Assembly (NCBI GenBank): GCA_021776805.1
Contig: JAJFFD010000101.1
Location: forward strand, 1 to 64,000
Source: Planctomycetota bacterium
GTDB lineage: Bacteria > Planctomycetota > UBA1135 > UBA2386
Reading direction: 5' to 3'
Length of the DNA: 64,000 bases
This document shows positions 9,274-17,657 of the stretch, one piece after another; the first letter of the stretch is position 1; the number at the start of each line of letters is the position of its first letter. Made by a program: the position numbers and the translations under genes. The notes under the pieces were generated by a model. It searched no databases. It worked only from the letters and a program-made list of their open reading frames with translations, and had not been told where the DNA came from.

Positions 9274-10001
9274 ATCGAGTCCGCTTTCGAGCGGCGCAGG
9301 TGGTTTTCTCAGTGGAGCACGCGAGCGCGCGTGTGCCTGCGGAGCTCGCCGGACTCGGTCTGCGGCGGGATGTTCTGGCTAGCCATCACGCCTGGGATCC
9401 GGGGGCGGCTATCATCGGCCGGCGGCTAGCCAAGGCCTTTGCGGGCCCTTTGCATCTGGGGCGATGGTCACGCCTGGTAGCCGATTTGAATCGTTCGCGT
9501 CAGCATCCGAGGGTCGTGGCCCGAACCCTTAGCGACGGCAAGCGGGTGCCTGCCAACGCGGAATTGAGCAGAGAGCAACGGGCACAGCGCATCGATCGCT
9601 TTTGGCGGCCATGGCGCAAAGCAGTAGAGGCTGATCTGGATGCGGCGGTGGTGGCCTGTGGCCTGGCCTTCCACATCAGTATCCACTCATTCACCGGCTC
9701 CTTGAATGGTGATCGCCGTGACAACGACTTCGGCCTCCTCTACGAGCCAAGCCATCCACGGGAGAAGGCCATGGCGGACAGGTTACATACCCGCATCGAG
9801 GCGCAGGGCTACAGCGTGCGGCGCAACTATCCCTACTCCGGCAAGGATGATGGTTTTTGCATGCGCATGCGCCGGGAGCGCAGCACTGCCAATTACATCG
9901 GCATGGAGTTCGAGATGAATCAGCTCAGCGTCGTCAAGCCCGAAGGCGCCCGGCGCTTTGCGCAAGTACTGATCAGCGCTCTGCGCGGGGAAATCGCTTA
10001 G
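9270..10001 (+). CDS. N-formylglutamate amidohydrolase family protein
   Basis: A 243-aa protein of the N-formylglutamate amidohydrolase (FGase) family, zinc-dependent hydrolases of N-acyl amino acids. Family signatures are SVEHASARVP near residue 12, FHISIHSFTG in the middle, DNDFGLLYEPSHP, and GMEFEMNQ near the C terminus. The GTG start overlaps the stop of the TPR lipoprotein (GTGA); an upstream in-frame extension would lie inside that gene. No other histidine-degradation gene is nearby, so the physiological substrate may not be N-formylglutamate. It is convergent with the PepSY gene, and the last 4 nt overlap. Confidence 0.88.
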   Translation: MNRVRFRAAQVVFSVEHASARVPAELAGLGLRRDVLASHHAWDPGAAIIGRRLAKAFAGPLHLGRWSRLVADLNRSRQHPRVVARTLSDGKRVPANAELSREQRAQRIDRFWRPWRKAVEADLDAAVVACGLAFHISIHSFTGSLNGDRRDNDFGLLYEPSHPREKAMADRLHTRIEAQGYSVRRNYPYSGKDDGFCMRMRRERSTANYIGMEFEMNQLSVVKPEGARRFAQVLISALRGEIA

Positions 10002-10528
10002 GCCGCCCGTTTCTTGCGCGCCCGGCGCTTGAGGATCTTAGGCCAGAGCCAGATCATGTAACCGCTTAGAGCGAGCACGACGGTGGCGACGGCCACGATG
10101 ACCATGATGTAGTCGTGCACGAACTCGCCGAAGAAGTTGCCATCGTGAATGGTCTCCAGCCAGTCACTGCGGCGAATGTTCACGTCACCGAGGATCGCAG
10201 TTGAGATCGCGTCGACCTGGACTTCCAGATTGCCATGCACACTGCGGACCTTGTGAACGCGCTTGCCAGGGCGAAAGTCGATGCGGTCGATATCCTCTTC
10301 GCTTTGAAACTCAGGGAGATTCAGGGCAAATATGGCCTTGTAGACCTCGTGAATTGGAGCGAGCTTCTCGGCCGGACCCTCGGTTCCACGCTGCGTACTC
10401 GGCTGAATCCAGTGGTACTCCTTCTTGAGCAGGAGCAGGGCTCCGGTGACTGCGCTCATGATGAGCACGAGCCCGAGAACGATTCCGATCCACTTGTGGA
10501 TCTCCCATAGCAGGCGGAAGGTGGTCAC
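9998..10528 (-). CDS. PepSY-associated membrane protein
   Basis: A 176-aa inner-membrane protein with two transmembrane helices, about residues 13-33 (IGIVLGLVLIMSAVTGALLLL) and 140-162 (IMVIVAVATVVLALSGYMIW). A periplasmic loop of about 105 residues lies between them. The first helix begins in LLWEIHKWIGIVLG, which matches the PepSY-associated TM family (IHxWxG...). That family is often linked to iron-siderophore reduction or peptidase regulation, but no such genes are adjacent here. The start is GTG. The protein is a short version of the larger PepSY membrane proteins. Confidence 0.8.
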   Translation of the reverse strand: MTTFRLLWEIHKWIGIVLGLVLIMSAVTGALLLLKKEYHWIQPSTQRGTEGPAEKLAPIHEVYKAIFALNLPEFQSEEDIDRIDFRPGKRVHKVRSVHGNLEVQVDAISTAILGDVNIRRSDWLETIHDGNFFGEFVHDYIMVIVAVATVVLALSGYMIWLWPKILKRRARKKRAA

Positions 10529-10578
10529 GCGGAGATGGTGAAAACACCACCTGAAGGCGTCAAGTCAAGCTCAGCGAA

Positions 10579-12222
10579 TCAGCTGGGAAACTCGATCGCC
10601 TCTGCCACGGGGCTTTCTTCCTGGCGGCGTCTACGGCGCAACATCAGGAACAAGACCCCGCCGCTGGAGATCATCGTGGCGGCGAAAAGGATCTGTAACA
10701 GATCCGCACCGCCCTCTTCGGCGAGAGGCTCAGCCCGGGGAGCAGTCATTTCTGCCTCGTTCCCCCCGTGTTCGCTCAGGACCTCGGTCTCGACCATGGG
10801 ACTTGCAGGCGGCTCTTCGACTGCCATCTTTGGTCGATGCTCGGCCAGTCGTGCATGCATGGCGGCAGTCTCGTCTGTAGTCACAAGCTCCGGCCGGGCC
10901 TCCTTGCCCAGCCAGTGCAGATCTCCGCTGCCCAGTTCGTAGACCGCTGCCAGACTGCTGATTAGACCGGCTTCTTGGCCGCGACGCAGCAGATGACTCC
11001 TTTCGATAAGTTGATCCGCAACCTGCCGCGCATGGAACTCGGCTGCCAGTTCGAAAAGCTCGTCCCCGCTGGCTCCCGTCTGACGAGCACTCTCTATTGC
11101 CGGGGCCAGGTATTCGTGTAGAGATCGCATGCTCGGCGAATATGCCTGCCCATTCTCGGCCGTAACCGCGGAGTGAATCGCTGCGCAATCCCGGTGACCG
11201 AGGCTTAGCACCAAGCTGGCACCGTACTCCTCGACTGCGTACTCAACACTGGCGAGCACTTCTTCGTTGATTGCGTTGCCGAGAACACGCACTACGTAGA
11301 GTTCGCCCAGGCCCATGTCGAAGATCCTCTCGGGACTCACCCGCGAGTCGGCACAGCTCACTACCACCGCGAAGGGGCGCTGGCCTTGCAGCAAGTCTCG
11401 TCGTCGGTCCGAGCCGAGATCAGCAGCCTGCCCATTCTCGGCGAGGAAGCGTCGATGGCCGGCGCGCAACATGCTCAGGGCGAGATGCGGCGGCATGCCT
11501 CGAACCTTCTGTGGTCGGCGAGTCGAGTCCCCTGCGGCTGCGAGTTCAGCGCTCGGCCGATCTCGTTCGGGCAGCCAATCCACCTGGCCACTTTCCAGGA
11601 GGTAACGCGCCGGAAGGATGCGAAAGCGCTCGCTCGCAATTGCCTTTCGCAAGATCTCGCTGCGGCTGATCGCCTGCGCGATGACTGCCTGGGCGTTCTC
11701 CTCTTCGGCGGCATCAAAGAGATCTCGACCCCGCAGACCCTCCTTCTGCAAGGAACGCAGGCCAAGGGAGAGGCGATTCTGCAGCGCGGCCTGAGCGGGG
11801 CTTTCGGCTTGCCCGGCCAGGGCAGCACGCAGGGCGCCACAGTCCTCATGGCTCATGACCAGGCAGAGGGGCGCGCCCAGAGTCTGCACGGCATACTCGA
11901 GGCTGGCCAGGCTCGCGGGATCGCAGGCGGGCCCCGCGGTGCGGATTACGAAGAGCTCACCCAGCCCCGCATCGAAGATATGTTCCGGTGGAACCCGGCT
12001 ATCCGCGCAAGTCAGGATGACCGCGCAGGGGCTTTGGCCAGAACTCAGGCTGCGCCGGACCCCTTCCCCCAGGGCCTGCCTCTGCGGGGACCCTTCCACA
12101 AAGCGCGAGTTTCCCGATCGCAAGGCCTGTAGCGCTGCCTCAGGCCCGATCGGCTCCTGGCCGACAAGCTCCCCAGAGAGGCTTCCCAGTAGGGTCGCGA
12201 GGCATGCAATCCTGGCGTACAT
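10579..12222 (-). CDS. Exported tandem beta-carbonic anhydrase with C-terminal membrane anchor
   Basis: A 547-aa fusion of two complete beta-carbonic anhydrase domains (CO2 + H2O to HCO3- + H+). Domain 1 has zinc and catalytic residues C72-A-D74 (CADSRVPPE), H125 and C128 (SHEDCGAL). Domain 2 repeats them at C290, D292 (CADSRVSPE), H343 and C346 (GHRDCAAI). The N terminus looks like a signal peptide (LATLLGSLSGELVGQ). A transmembrane helix at about 507-528 followed by RRRRRQ would anchor the protein with its catalytic part outside the cytoplasm. Both active sites are intact. Beta-CAs usually act as dimers of separate chains, so a covalent pair with an anchor is uncommon. It is divergent from fusA. 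Confidence 0.9.
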   Translation of the reverse strand: MYARIACLATLLGSLSGELVGQEPIGPEAALQALRSGNSRFVEGSPQRQALGEGVRRSLSSGQSPCAVILTCADSRVPPEHIFDAGLGELFVIRTAGPACDPASLASLEYAVQTLGAPLCLVMSHEDCGALRAALAGQAESPAQAALQNRLSLGLRSLQKEGLRGRDLFDAAEEENAQAVIAQAISRSEILRKAIASERFRILPARYLLESGQVDWLPERDRPSAELAAAGDSTRRPQKVRGMPPHLALSMLRAGHRRFLAENGQAADLGSDRRRDLLQGQRPFAVVVSCADSRVSPERIFDMGLGELYVVRVLGNAINEEVLASVEYAVEEYGASLVLSLGHRDCAAIHSAVTAENGQAYSPSMRSLHEYLAPAIESARQTGASGDELFELAAEFHARQVADQLIERSHLLRRGQEAGLISSLAAVYELGSGDLHWLGKEARPELVTTDETAAMHARLAEHRPKMAVEEPPASPMVETEVLSEHGGNEAEMTAPRAEPLAEEGGADLLQILFAATMISSGGVLFLMLRRRRRQEESPVAEAIEFPS

Positions 12223-12331
12223 CCGCTCTCTCCATCGATAAAACTCTCATCCTGACTCCACAGGACTTTCATTTGCCCCGTGTCAGCGGAGAATGATCGC
12301 GGCCGCGCCTCACTGGGGTCCGTGGAAGGGC

Positions 12332-12359
12332 TTGACAGCCCTAAGGGCAAGGGTAGTGT
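12332..12359 (+). promoter_or_regulatory. Candidate sigma70-type promoter for fusA
   Basis: A perfect -35 hexamer TTGACA (12332-12337) is followed after 16 nt by TAGTGT (12354-12359), a 3-of-6 match to the -10 consensus. It lies upstream of ATG 12385 and ATG 12415 and inside a longer in-frame extension from GTG 12280, so it argues for one of the two later starts. Confidence 0.4.
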
Positions 12360-12414
12360 TCCGACCCTTTTTTCCCCGCCGGCCATGGCCAAAGCTCCCC
12401 ATAAGACGGTTGAG

Positions 12415-14532
12415 ATGTCAAACGCAGAAACCCACAAGCCCTCATCCGGGGACAGCAAGAAGAAGCTCTCAAAGGAAGAGCTCCGGGTGCTGCGTACCCG
12501 CAACATAGGCATCATCGCGCACATCGACGCCGGCAAGACGACGGTGAGTGAGCGCATTCTCTTTATCACCGGTCGCAGTCACAAGGTTGGCGAGGTCCAC
12601 GATGGTGAAGCCACCATGGACTACCTCGAGGAGGAGCAGAAGAGAGGGATCACGATCACCTCAGCTGCTACCACCTGCGATTGGCGCAAGCACACCATTT
12701 CGCTGATCGATACACCGGGGCACGTGGACTTCACCGCTGAGGTGGAGCGCTCCTTGCGTGTCTTGGACGGGGCAATTGGTGTCTTTTGTGGCGTGGCAGG
12801 AGTTCAGCCTCAGTCGGAAACCGTTTGGCGGCAAGCCAATCGTTACAAGGTTCCCCGCCTGGCATTCGTCAACAAGATGGATCGCACCGGCGCGGACTTT
12901 GATGGCGCCGTCGAGAGTATGCGCATCCGCTTGGGTGCCGTCCCGGTGCCACTGCAGATGTGCATCGGTGCGGAGCGTGAGTTCAAGGGCGTCATCGATC
13001 TCGTGGAGATGAAGGCCTACACCTGGGAGGATGATGCCAAAGACGTAAGCATCACCGACATCCCAGCGGGCCTCCTCGAAGAAGCTGAGCGCCGCCGCGA
13101 GGAGATGATCGACTCAGTCGCCGAGTTCGAGGATTCGGTTCTAGAGAAGTTCGTCGAGGGTGAAGCTGTCCCTGTTGAGGACCTCAAGCTTGCCATTCGC
13201 AAGGGCACGAACCTGCTCAAGATCACCCCGGTATTGGCTGGCTCAGCCTTCAAGGACAAGGGCGTGCAAAATGTCCTGGATGCGGTCGTGGACTACCTGC
13301 CCGCCCCTTCCGAGGTGACGGCCATGGAAGGCCTGCATCCCGATACTGGCGAGACAATCGCGCGGCCGATGGTTGCCGGCGAGCCATTCTCGGCTCTGAT
13401 CTTCAAGACCATTTCCGACCCGAATGGCGACCTGACCTTCATGCGCATCTACACGGGCGAGATCAAGCAGGGCGAGAAGTACTACAATCCGCGCACCCGG
13501 CGCCCCGAGCGCGTGGGCCGTCTCTTGCGCATGCATGCCGGCCAACGCGAACCGCAAGACTTTGCCCGTGCCGGCGATATCATCGCGGTGGTCGGGGTCA
13601 AAGATACGGTGACCGGCGATACGCTTTGCGAGCGCGATCATCCGGTGGTCTTCGAAGCCATGAGCTTCCCGGAGACTGTGATCTCGGTTGCCATCGAGCC
13701 CAAGAAGAACGCTGACCGGGACAAGCTAGGCACCGTAATCGGCAAGCTTGTCCGTGAGGATCCCACGTTCAAGGCACGTACCGATGAGCAGACCGGTCAG
13801 ATGATCATCAGCGGCATGGGTGAGCTTCACCTCGAGGTGATCTGCAATCGCATCAAGTCCGAGTTCAAGGTCGAGGTGCACGTCGGCAAGCCCAAGGTCG
13901 CTTACAAGCAGACCCTGAAGGCGGCAAAGTCCGTCGACGCCAGGCACGTCAAGCAGACTGGTGGCTCCGGTCAGTTTGCCGTCGCCAAGGTCAACTTCAC
14001 CCCCAACGAAGAAGTCGAGGCCGTGGAGTTCGTGGACAAGATCACCGGTGGGTCGGTTCCTCGAGAGTACATTCCTTCGGTTGGCGCCGGCATCAAGGCC
14101 GCTGCCGAGGGTGGTGGTCGCACCGGCTATCCCTACGTCAAGTTCACTGCCGAGCTCCATGACGGTCAGTCTCACGACGTCGATTCGAGCAACATGGCCT
14201 TCGAAGCTGCGGGCGTTCTTGCCTTCCGCTTGGCTGCCGAGAACAACTCGGTTCTGCTCGAGCCCATCATGCATATCGAGGTGGAGAGCCCCGAGCAGTA
14301 CACCGGCGACGTGATCGGCGATCTGAGCTCCCGGCGCGGCGCCATCGACGAGATGGTCACCAAGCCCGGTGGGTTGACTGCCGTCTCCGGCAAGGTGCCC
14401 CTGGGTGAGATGTTCCAGTACTCCACCAGCCTGCGCTCCATGACCCAGGGCCGTGGGCACTACTCCATGGAGCCGCACAGCTATCAGCCTGTGCCGGCGA
14501 GCATCGCGGAGAAGATTCTGGAAGGAGAGTAG
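12415..14532 (+). CDS. fusA: Translation elongation factor G
   Basis: The GTPase that drives ribosomal translocation and, with RRF, ribosome recycling. From ATG 12415 the protein has 705 aa, the usual EF-G length. GTPase motifs are AHIDAGKTT (G1), RGITIT (switch I/G2), DTPGHVDF (G3) and NKMD (G4). Domains II to V follow, ending with the EF-G C-terminal region ([20 protein letters not shown]). In-frame ATG 12385 and GTG 12280 are alternative starts, and neither has a clear ribosome binding site. The gene stands alone, without rpsL, rpsG or tufA, so it may be one of several EF-G paralogues in the genome. Confidence 0.96.
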   Translation: MSNAETHKPSSGDSKKKLSKEELRVLRTRNIGIIAHIDAGKTTVSERILFITGRSHKVGEVHDGEATMDYLEEEQKRGITITSAATTCDWRKHTISLIDTPGHVDFTAEVERSLRVLDGAIGVFCGVAGVQPQSETVWRQANRYKVPRLAFVNKMDRTGADFDGAVESMRIRLGAVPVPLQMCIGAEREFKGVIDLVEMKAYTWEDDAKDVSITDIPAGLLEEAERRREEMIDSVAEFEDSVLEKFVEGEAVPVEDLKLAIRKGTNLLKITPVLAGSAFKDKGVQNVLDAVVDYLPAPSEVTAMEGLHPDTGETIARPMVAGEPFSALIFKTISDPNGDLTFMRIYTGEIKQGEKYYNPRTRRPERVGRLLRMHAGQREPQDFARAGDIIAVVGVKDTVTGDTLCERDHPVVFEAMSFPETVISVAIEPKKNADRDKLGTVIGKLVREDPTFKARTDEQTGQMIISGMGELHLEVICNRIKSEFKVEVHVGKPKVAYKQTLKAAKSVDARHVKQTGGSGQFAVAKVNFTPNEEVEAVEFVDKITGGSVPREYIPSVGAGIKAAAEGGGRTGYPYVKFTAELHDGQSHDVDSSNMAFEAAGVLAFRLAAENNSVLLEPIMHIEVESPEQYTGDVIGDLSSRRGAIDEMVTKPGGLTAVSGKVPLGEMFQYSTSLRSMTQGRGHYSMEPHSYQPVPASIAEKILEGE

Positions 14533-14542
14533 CCTCCTCTTC

Positions 14543-14896
14543 CTATTCCTCGGGGGACCTTCCCTCTTCTTCGGGGGAGAGGGTCAGGTCGATCCCCTCG
14601 GCGGCAATGGCAAAGAAGACGCAGGGTGGACCTTCCTGCAGCGCTCGGGGATGGTGGATGCTGCCATCCTCGTAGCGCACGAACTCGCCCTCTCCATAGC
14701 TGCCGTGCTCGTCCTCGAAGCCTCCCTGCAGGATGAGCAATTCCTCTGGGCCGCGATGTCGATGCCGCGGATAGCTTGCCCCAGGTGCCATGCGAATCAT
14801 TACCGCCGCATGGCCGCTTGCCTTGTCGCGGTGATAGAAGTGAATCTCGATGCCGGGATGTCGCGTGGGGCGAAAGGAAACCCTGTCCAGGTCCAT
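14543..14896 (-). CDS. Small cupin-domain protein
   Basis: A single-domain cupin of 117 aa, convergent with fusA with 10 nt between stops. Cupin motif 1 is seen in GASYPRHRHRGPEELLILQG (metal ligands H-x-H...E), and motif 2 around the EFVRYEDGSIHHP segment supplies the last histidine. ATG 14896 is chosen because a longer reading frame would run antisense into the start of the PTPS-like gene. The sequence resembles ChrR-type anti-sigma cupin domains and small quercetinase-like cupins. There is no sigma factor next to it, so the function is open. Confidence 0.72.
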   Translation of the reverse strand: MDLDRVSFRPTRHPGIEIHFYHRDKASGHAAVMIRMAPGASYPRHRHRGPEELLILQGGFEDEHGSYGEGEFVRYEDGSIHHPRALQEGPPCVFFAIAAEGIDLTLSPEEEGRSPEE

Positions 14897-14938
14897 GCCC
14901 GAAGGGTATAGCTGTGTCGCCGGAGGCGAGGCCTGGCC

Positions 14939-15436
14939 GTGAAAAAAACCTGGTCGATCCACATAGAGAAGGACTATCTCAAGTTCTCTGCTGCCCACTT
15001 CCTCATCTTCCCGGATGGCAGCGCAGAGCGACTCCACGGTCACAACTACAAGGTCTTCGTGGATCTCGAGAGTCCCCTGGATGAGTACGGATTGGTGCTC
15101 AACTTTCGCGAGATCAAGCCGCTGATCCGTGAACTCGTCGGTGAGCTCAACGAGCGCCTACTGATTCCCGGGCGACACCCGGTGCTCACCTGTGAGCCGG
15201 ATGGGAAGGGTGCCATGGAGATTCTCTATCGCGAGAGGCGATACCTGATTCCTGCGGAGGAGGTCATGTTGCTACCCATAACCAACACCAGTGCGGAGAA
15301 CCTGGCGGCTTGGATCGCCGATACCCTGCTGCAACGGCTTGCCAAGCGTTTCGAGGGCATGGTGCCCGACAGTCTCCGTGTGGGCGTCGAAGAGACCGCT
15401 GGTCAGAGAGGTATCGTCGAGGTGCGCAAGCCGTGA
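14939..15436 (+). CDS. 6-pyruvoyltetrahydropterin synthase / QueD-family protein
   Basis: A 165-aa member of the PTPS/QueD family. Zinc ligands are H20 (SAAHFL) and H33/H35 (LHGHNY); the catalytic-region motif NTSAENLA lies near residue 120. QueD enzymes turn dihydroneopterin triphosphate into carboxytetrahydropterin for queuosine, and PTPS makes pyruvoyl-tetrahydropterin. The sequence alone does not decide between them, and it is longer than most QueD (about 120 aa). The GTG start has GGAGGCGAGG upstream. The stop overlaps the CstA-type gene as GTGA, although the functional connection is unclear. Confidence 0.85.
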   Translation: MKKTWSIHIEKDYLKFSAAHFLIFPDGSAERLHGHNYKVFVDLESPLDEYGLVLNFREIKPLIRELVGELNERLLIPGRHPVLTCEPDGKGAMEILYRERRYLIPAEEVMLLPITNTSAENLAAWIADTLLQRLAKRFEGMVPDSLRVGVEETAGQRGIVEVRKP

Positions 15437-17163
15437 CCGCAGTTGTCGCCGCCTGCGTCCTGATCGCCTTCCTGCTCGGATACCGCTACTACGCCCGATA
15501 CATAGGCAATCGGATCTATCAGGATCAGGAGGAGATCCTCACGCCGGCGAAGGAGTTCGAGGATGGGCGGGACTTTGTCCCCACCGACAAGCACGTGCTC
15601 TTCGGGCACCACTTCACCTCGATCGCCGGTGCTGCACCCATCGTCGGGCCCTGCGTTGCGGTGTACTGGGGATGGTTGCCGGGACTTCTCTGGGTCGTAC
15701 TCGGCACAATCTTCATGGGCGCAGTGCACGACTTTGGCGCCCTTGTGGTCAGTGTCCGCGAGAAGGGTCGTTCCATCGCCGACATTACTGGCAAGGTGAT
15801 CAACAGCCGTGCCCGGCTGATGTTCCTCTGCTTCGTGCTCGTGCTCACCTGGCTGGTCCTGGCGGTCTTCGCCATGGTGATTGCCGGGCTCTTCGTCTCG
15901 GTGCCTGGTTCGGTTCTGCCCATCAACGTGGAGATCATTGTCGCTGTCGTCATCGGCTGGTTGATCTACAAGAAGGGCTACGGCCCGCTTATCCCCTCGC
16001 TCGTCGCCTTGGGCATTCTCTATCTCTTTGTCTGGATCGGCAGTCACTACCCGGTGGACCTGACCAGCATGCTCGGCTGGTCGACAGAGAAAGCCACCAA
16101 TGCCTGGATCATCGGCCTCTTCGCGTATTCGGCGATCGCCAGTCTCCTGCCGGTCTGGCTCCTCCTGCAGCCCCGGGACTTCATCAACAGCCATCAGTTG
16201 ATCGTCGGTCTGGGGATCCTCTACCTAGGCCTATTCATCGCGCACCCGGAATTTGACGCGCCGATGATCAACACGGCGGCAGATGGGCCTTCGATCTTTC
16301 CCCTGCTCTTTGTGACCATCGCCTGTGGTGCCATCTCGGGTTTCCACGGCCTGGTCTCGTCGGGCACTACCTCCAAGCAGATCTCCAGCCTCTCGCATGC
16401 GCGGCCAATCGGCTACGGCAGCATGCTTGGTGAAGGATCCCTGGCGCTCGCCGCAGTCATGGCTGGCGTCGCCGGCATCGCCCTGGTGGGCGAGTGCAAC
16501 CTGGCCGGTCACGATGGCCCGGTGGCCGACCTCAATTGGGCTGTCTACTATGACTCCTGGGCCAACGCCGGCAATCGCAAGGCATCCGCCTTCGTCCTCG
16601 GTGGAGGCGCCTTCGCCCAGGAGATCGGTATCGCTGCCAGCATCGCCATGACCCTCATGGCGGTTCTGGTCATCTCCTTTGCCGCCACCACTCTCGACAC
16701 GGCAACCCGCATCCAGCGCTTCATCGTCGCTGAACTCAGCGCCGCGGTGGGCATCGGCCTCTTCCAGAATCGCTATCTTGCCACCCTGGTTGCGGTTCTG
16801 CCGGCGGTCGCCCTGGCCTTCGTTCGCGTGCCCAACCCGAGTGGGGAGGGAAGCACCGAGGCCGCCTATGTGCTCTGGCCCATCTTCGGAGCCAGCAACC
16901 AGATGATGGCGGCCCTGACCCTCATGGTTCTGTCCCTCTACTTCTGGGCTCGGAAGCGACCGGTCCTGCCCCTGGTCTTGCCCATGATCTTCGTCATGGT
17001 CATCACCCTGGTCTCCCTTTTCATCCAGCTCACCGGCTTCCTCGAGCAGTCCAATTGGTTCATGGTTGGCTTCACTTCCCTGCTCCTCGCCCTAATTCTG
17101 TGGATGGTATTAGAGGGGCTGGGCATGGTGCGAAGGATAAGAAGCGGGGCTGTCGGAGCCTGA
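15433..17163 (+). CDS. cstA: CstA-family carbon starvation protein (peptide/pyruvate transporter)
   Basis: A 576-aa polytopic inner-membrane protein. The signature region VGPCVAVYWGWLPGLLWVVL followed by MGAVHDFGALVVSVREKGRS is the most conserved part of CstA/BtsT transporters, which import peptides or pyruvate during carbon limitation. Later segments (GLVSSGTTSKQI; GGGAFAQEIG; TLDTATRIQR) also match. It is shorter than E. coli CstA (about 700 aa) and resembles the short form found in several other phyla. The GTG start is coupled to the upstream gene. Another frame runs open through this gene for about 320 codons but is an artefact of high GC. Confidence 0.93.
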   Translation: MTAVVAACVLIAFLLGYRYYARYIGNRIYQDQEEILTPAKEFEDGRDFVPTDKHVLFGHHFTSIAGAAPIVGPCVAVYWGWLPGLLWVVLGTIFMGAVHDFGALVVSVREKGRSIADITGKVINSRARLMFLCFVLVLTWLVLAVFAMVIAGLFVSVPGSVLPINVEIIVAVVIGWLIYKKGYGPLIPSLVALGILYLFVWIGSHYPVDLTSMLGWSTEKATNAWIIGLFAYSAIASLLPVWLLLQPRDFINSHQLIVGLGILYLGLFIAHPEFDAPMINTAADGPSIFPLLFVTIACGAISGFHGLVSSGTTSKQISSLSHARPIGYGSMLGEGSLALAAVMAGVAGIALVGECNLAGHDGPVADLNWAVYYDSWANAGNRKASAFVLGGGAFAQEIGIAASIAMTLMAVLVISFAATTLDTATRIQRFIVAELSAAVGIGLFQNRYLATLVAVLPAVALAFVRVPNPSGEGSTEAAYVLWPIFGASNQMMAALTLMVLSLYFWARKRPVLPLVLPMIFVMVITLVSLFIQLTGFLEQSNWFMVGFTSLLLALILWMVLEGLGMVRRIRSGAVGA

Positions 17164-17588
17164 TTCCTTTGCTCATCGCGATTTAGAGAACGGCTGCCAG
17201 AGCCTCTCTAGAGCCGCCTATCGGGTAGTCCTTCCCGAGCGCCCGGAGCTGAGTGAGGGGCTTACGTTTGGTCGGAAACGAAATCCGTAAGCAATCCGTT
17301 CAGGGAGGGAACATCGCCGACACATGGTGACGTCCTAGTTGTCAGTATTGGCAGGTGTCATGTTCTCCTGCTTGCTCTCTCACATTTGAGTTTCAGATTT
17401 GGTTCTGATGGACAACCGGACGCAAAGACTTGGCATTCCGTCTCAGAGGGGTCTGTTCGTAAGGGTGCAATGCCCGATGCCTGGTTGGAGCGCGATCAAC
17501 CAACCATCAGTCTTAGTCCATCGGGGCTCCCCCCAATTGATCTGAAACTTCTGCTCGAGCGGAGTGCGAGCCACTCGAGCAACCTGCG
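17164..17588 (+). ncRNA. Candidate structured RNA or long structured 3' UTR
   Basis: About 425 nt without a credible gene, ended by an intrinsic terminator on the + strand. Self-complementary segments are spaced along it: CGGCT/AGCCG (17191-17216), TCGGG/CCCGA (17221-17238), GCTTACG/CGTAAGC (17260-17292), a nested pair with outer CCCGATG/CATCGGG (17473-17479 with 17519-17525) around inner TGGTTGG/CCAACCA (17482-17488 with 17500-17506), and GCTCGAG/CTCGAGC (17553-17580). It may be an independent sRNA or the 3' UTR of the CstA-type gene. I do not recognise a named RNA family; tmRNA, RNase P and SRP RNA signatures were looked for and not seen. A 119-codon frame from 17386 overlaps it but has no protein character. 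Confidence 0.4.
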
Positions 17589-17629
17589 GCGAGGTGTGTC
17601 CTTTGGGGCACGCCTCGCTTCCTTTTTAA
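17589..17629 (+). terminator. Intrinsic (rho-independent) terminator
   Basis: A 10-bp stem GCGAGGTGTG (17589-17598) pairs with CACGCCTCGC (17609-17618), including one G-U pair, around a 10-nt loop. The T-rich TTCCTTTTTAA follows. Orientation is + only: the opposite strand has no U-tract after the hairpin, so it does not serve the convergent gene at 17658. Confidence 0.75.
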
Positions 17630-17657
17630 CGACGCGCAGGGCATCCCCGGCGGCTAG

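Noticed and set aside
15291-16256. 321-codon frame within the CstA-type gene
   Set aside because: Out-of-frame shadow of a clear membrane transporter; His/Arg/Pro-rich composition.
17418-17427. GGACGCAAAG, a string also found in the c-di-GMP-I riboswitch core
   Set aside because: The other conserved parts (CACAGGGCAAACC before it and GGTAGCGGGG after it) are absent, no gene follows on that strand, and a 9-10 nt match is expected by chance at this scale.
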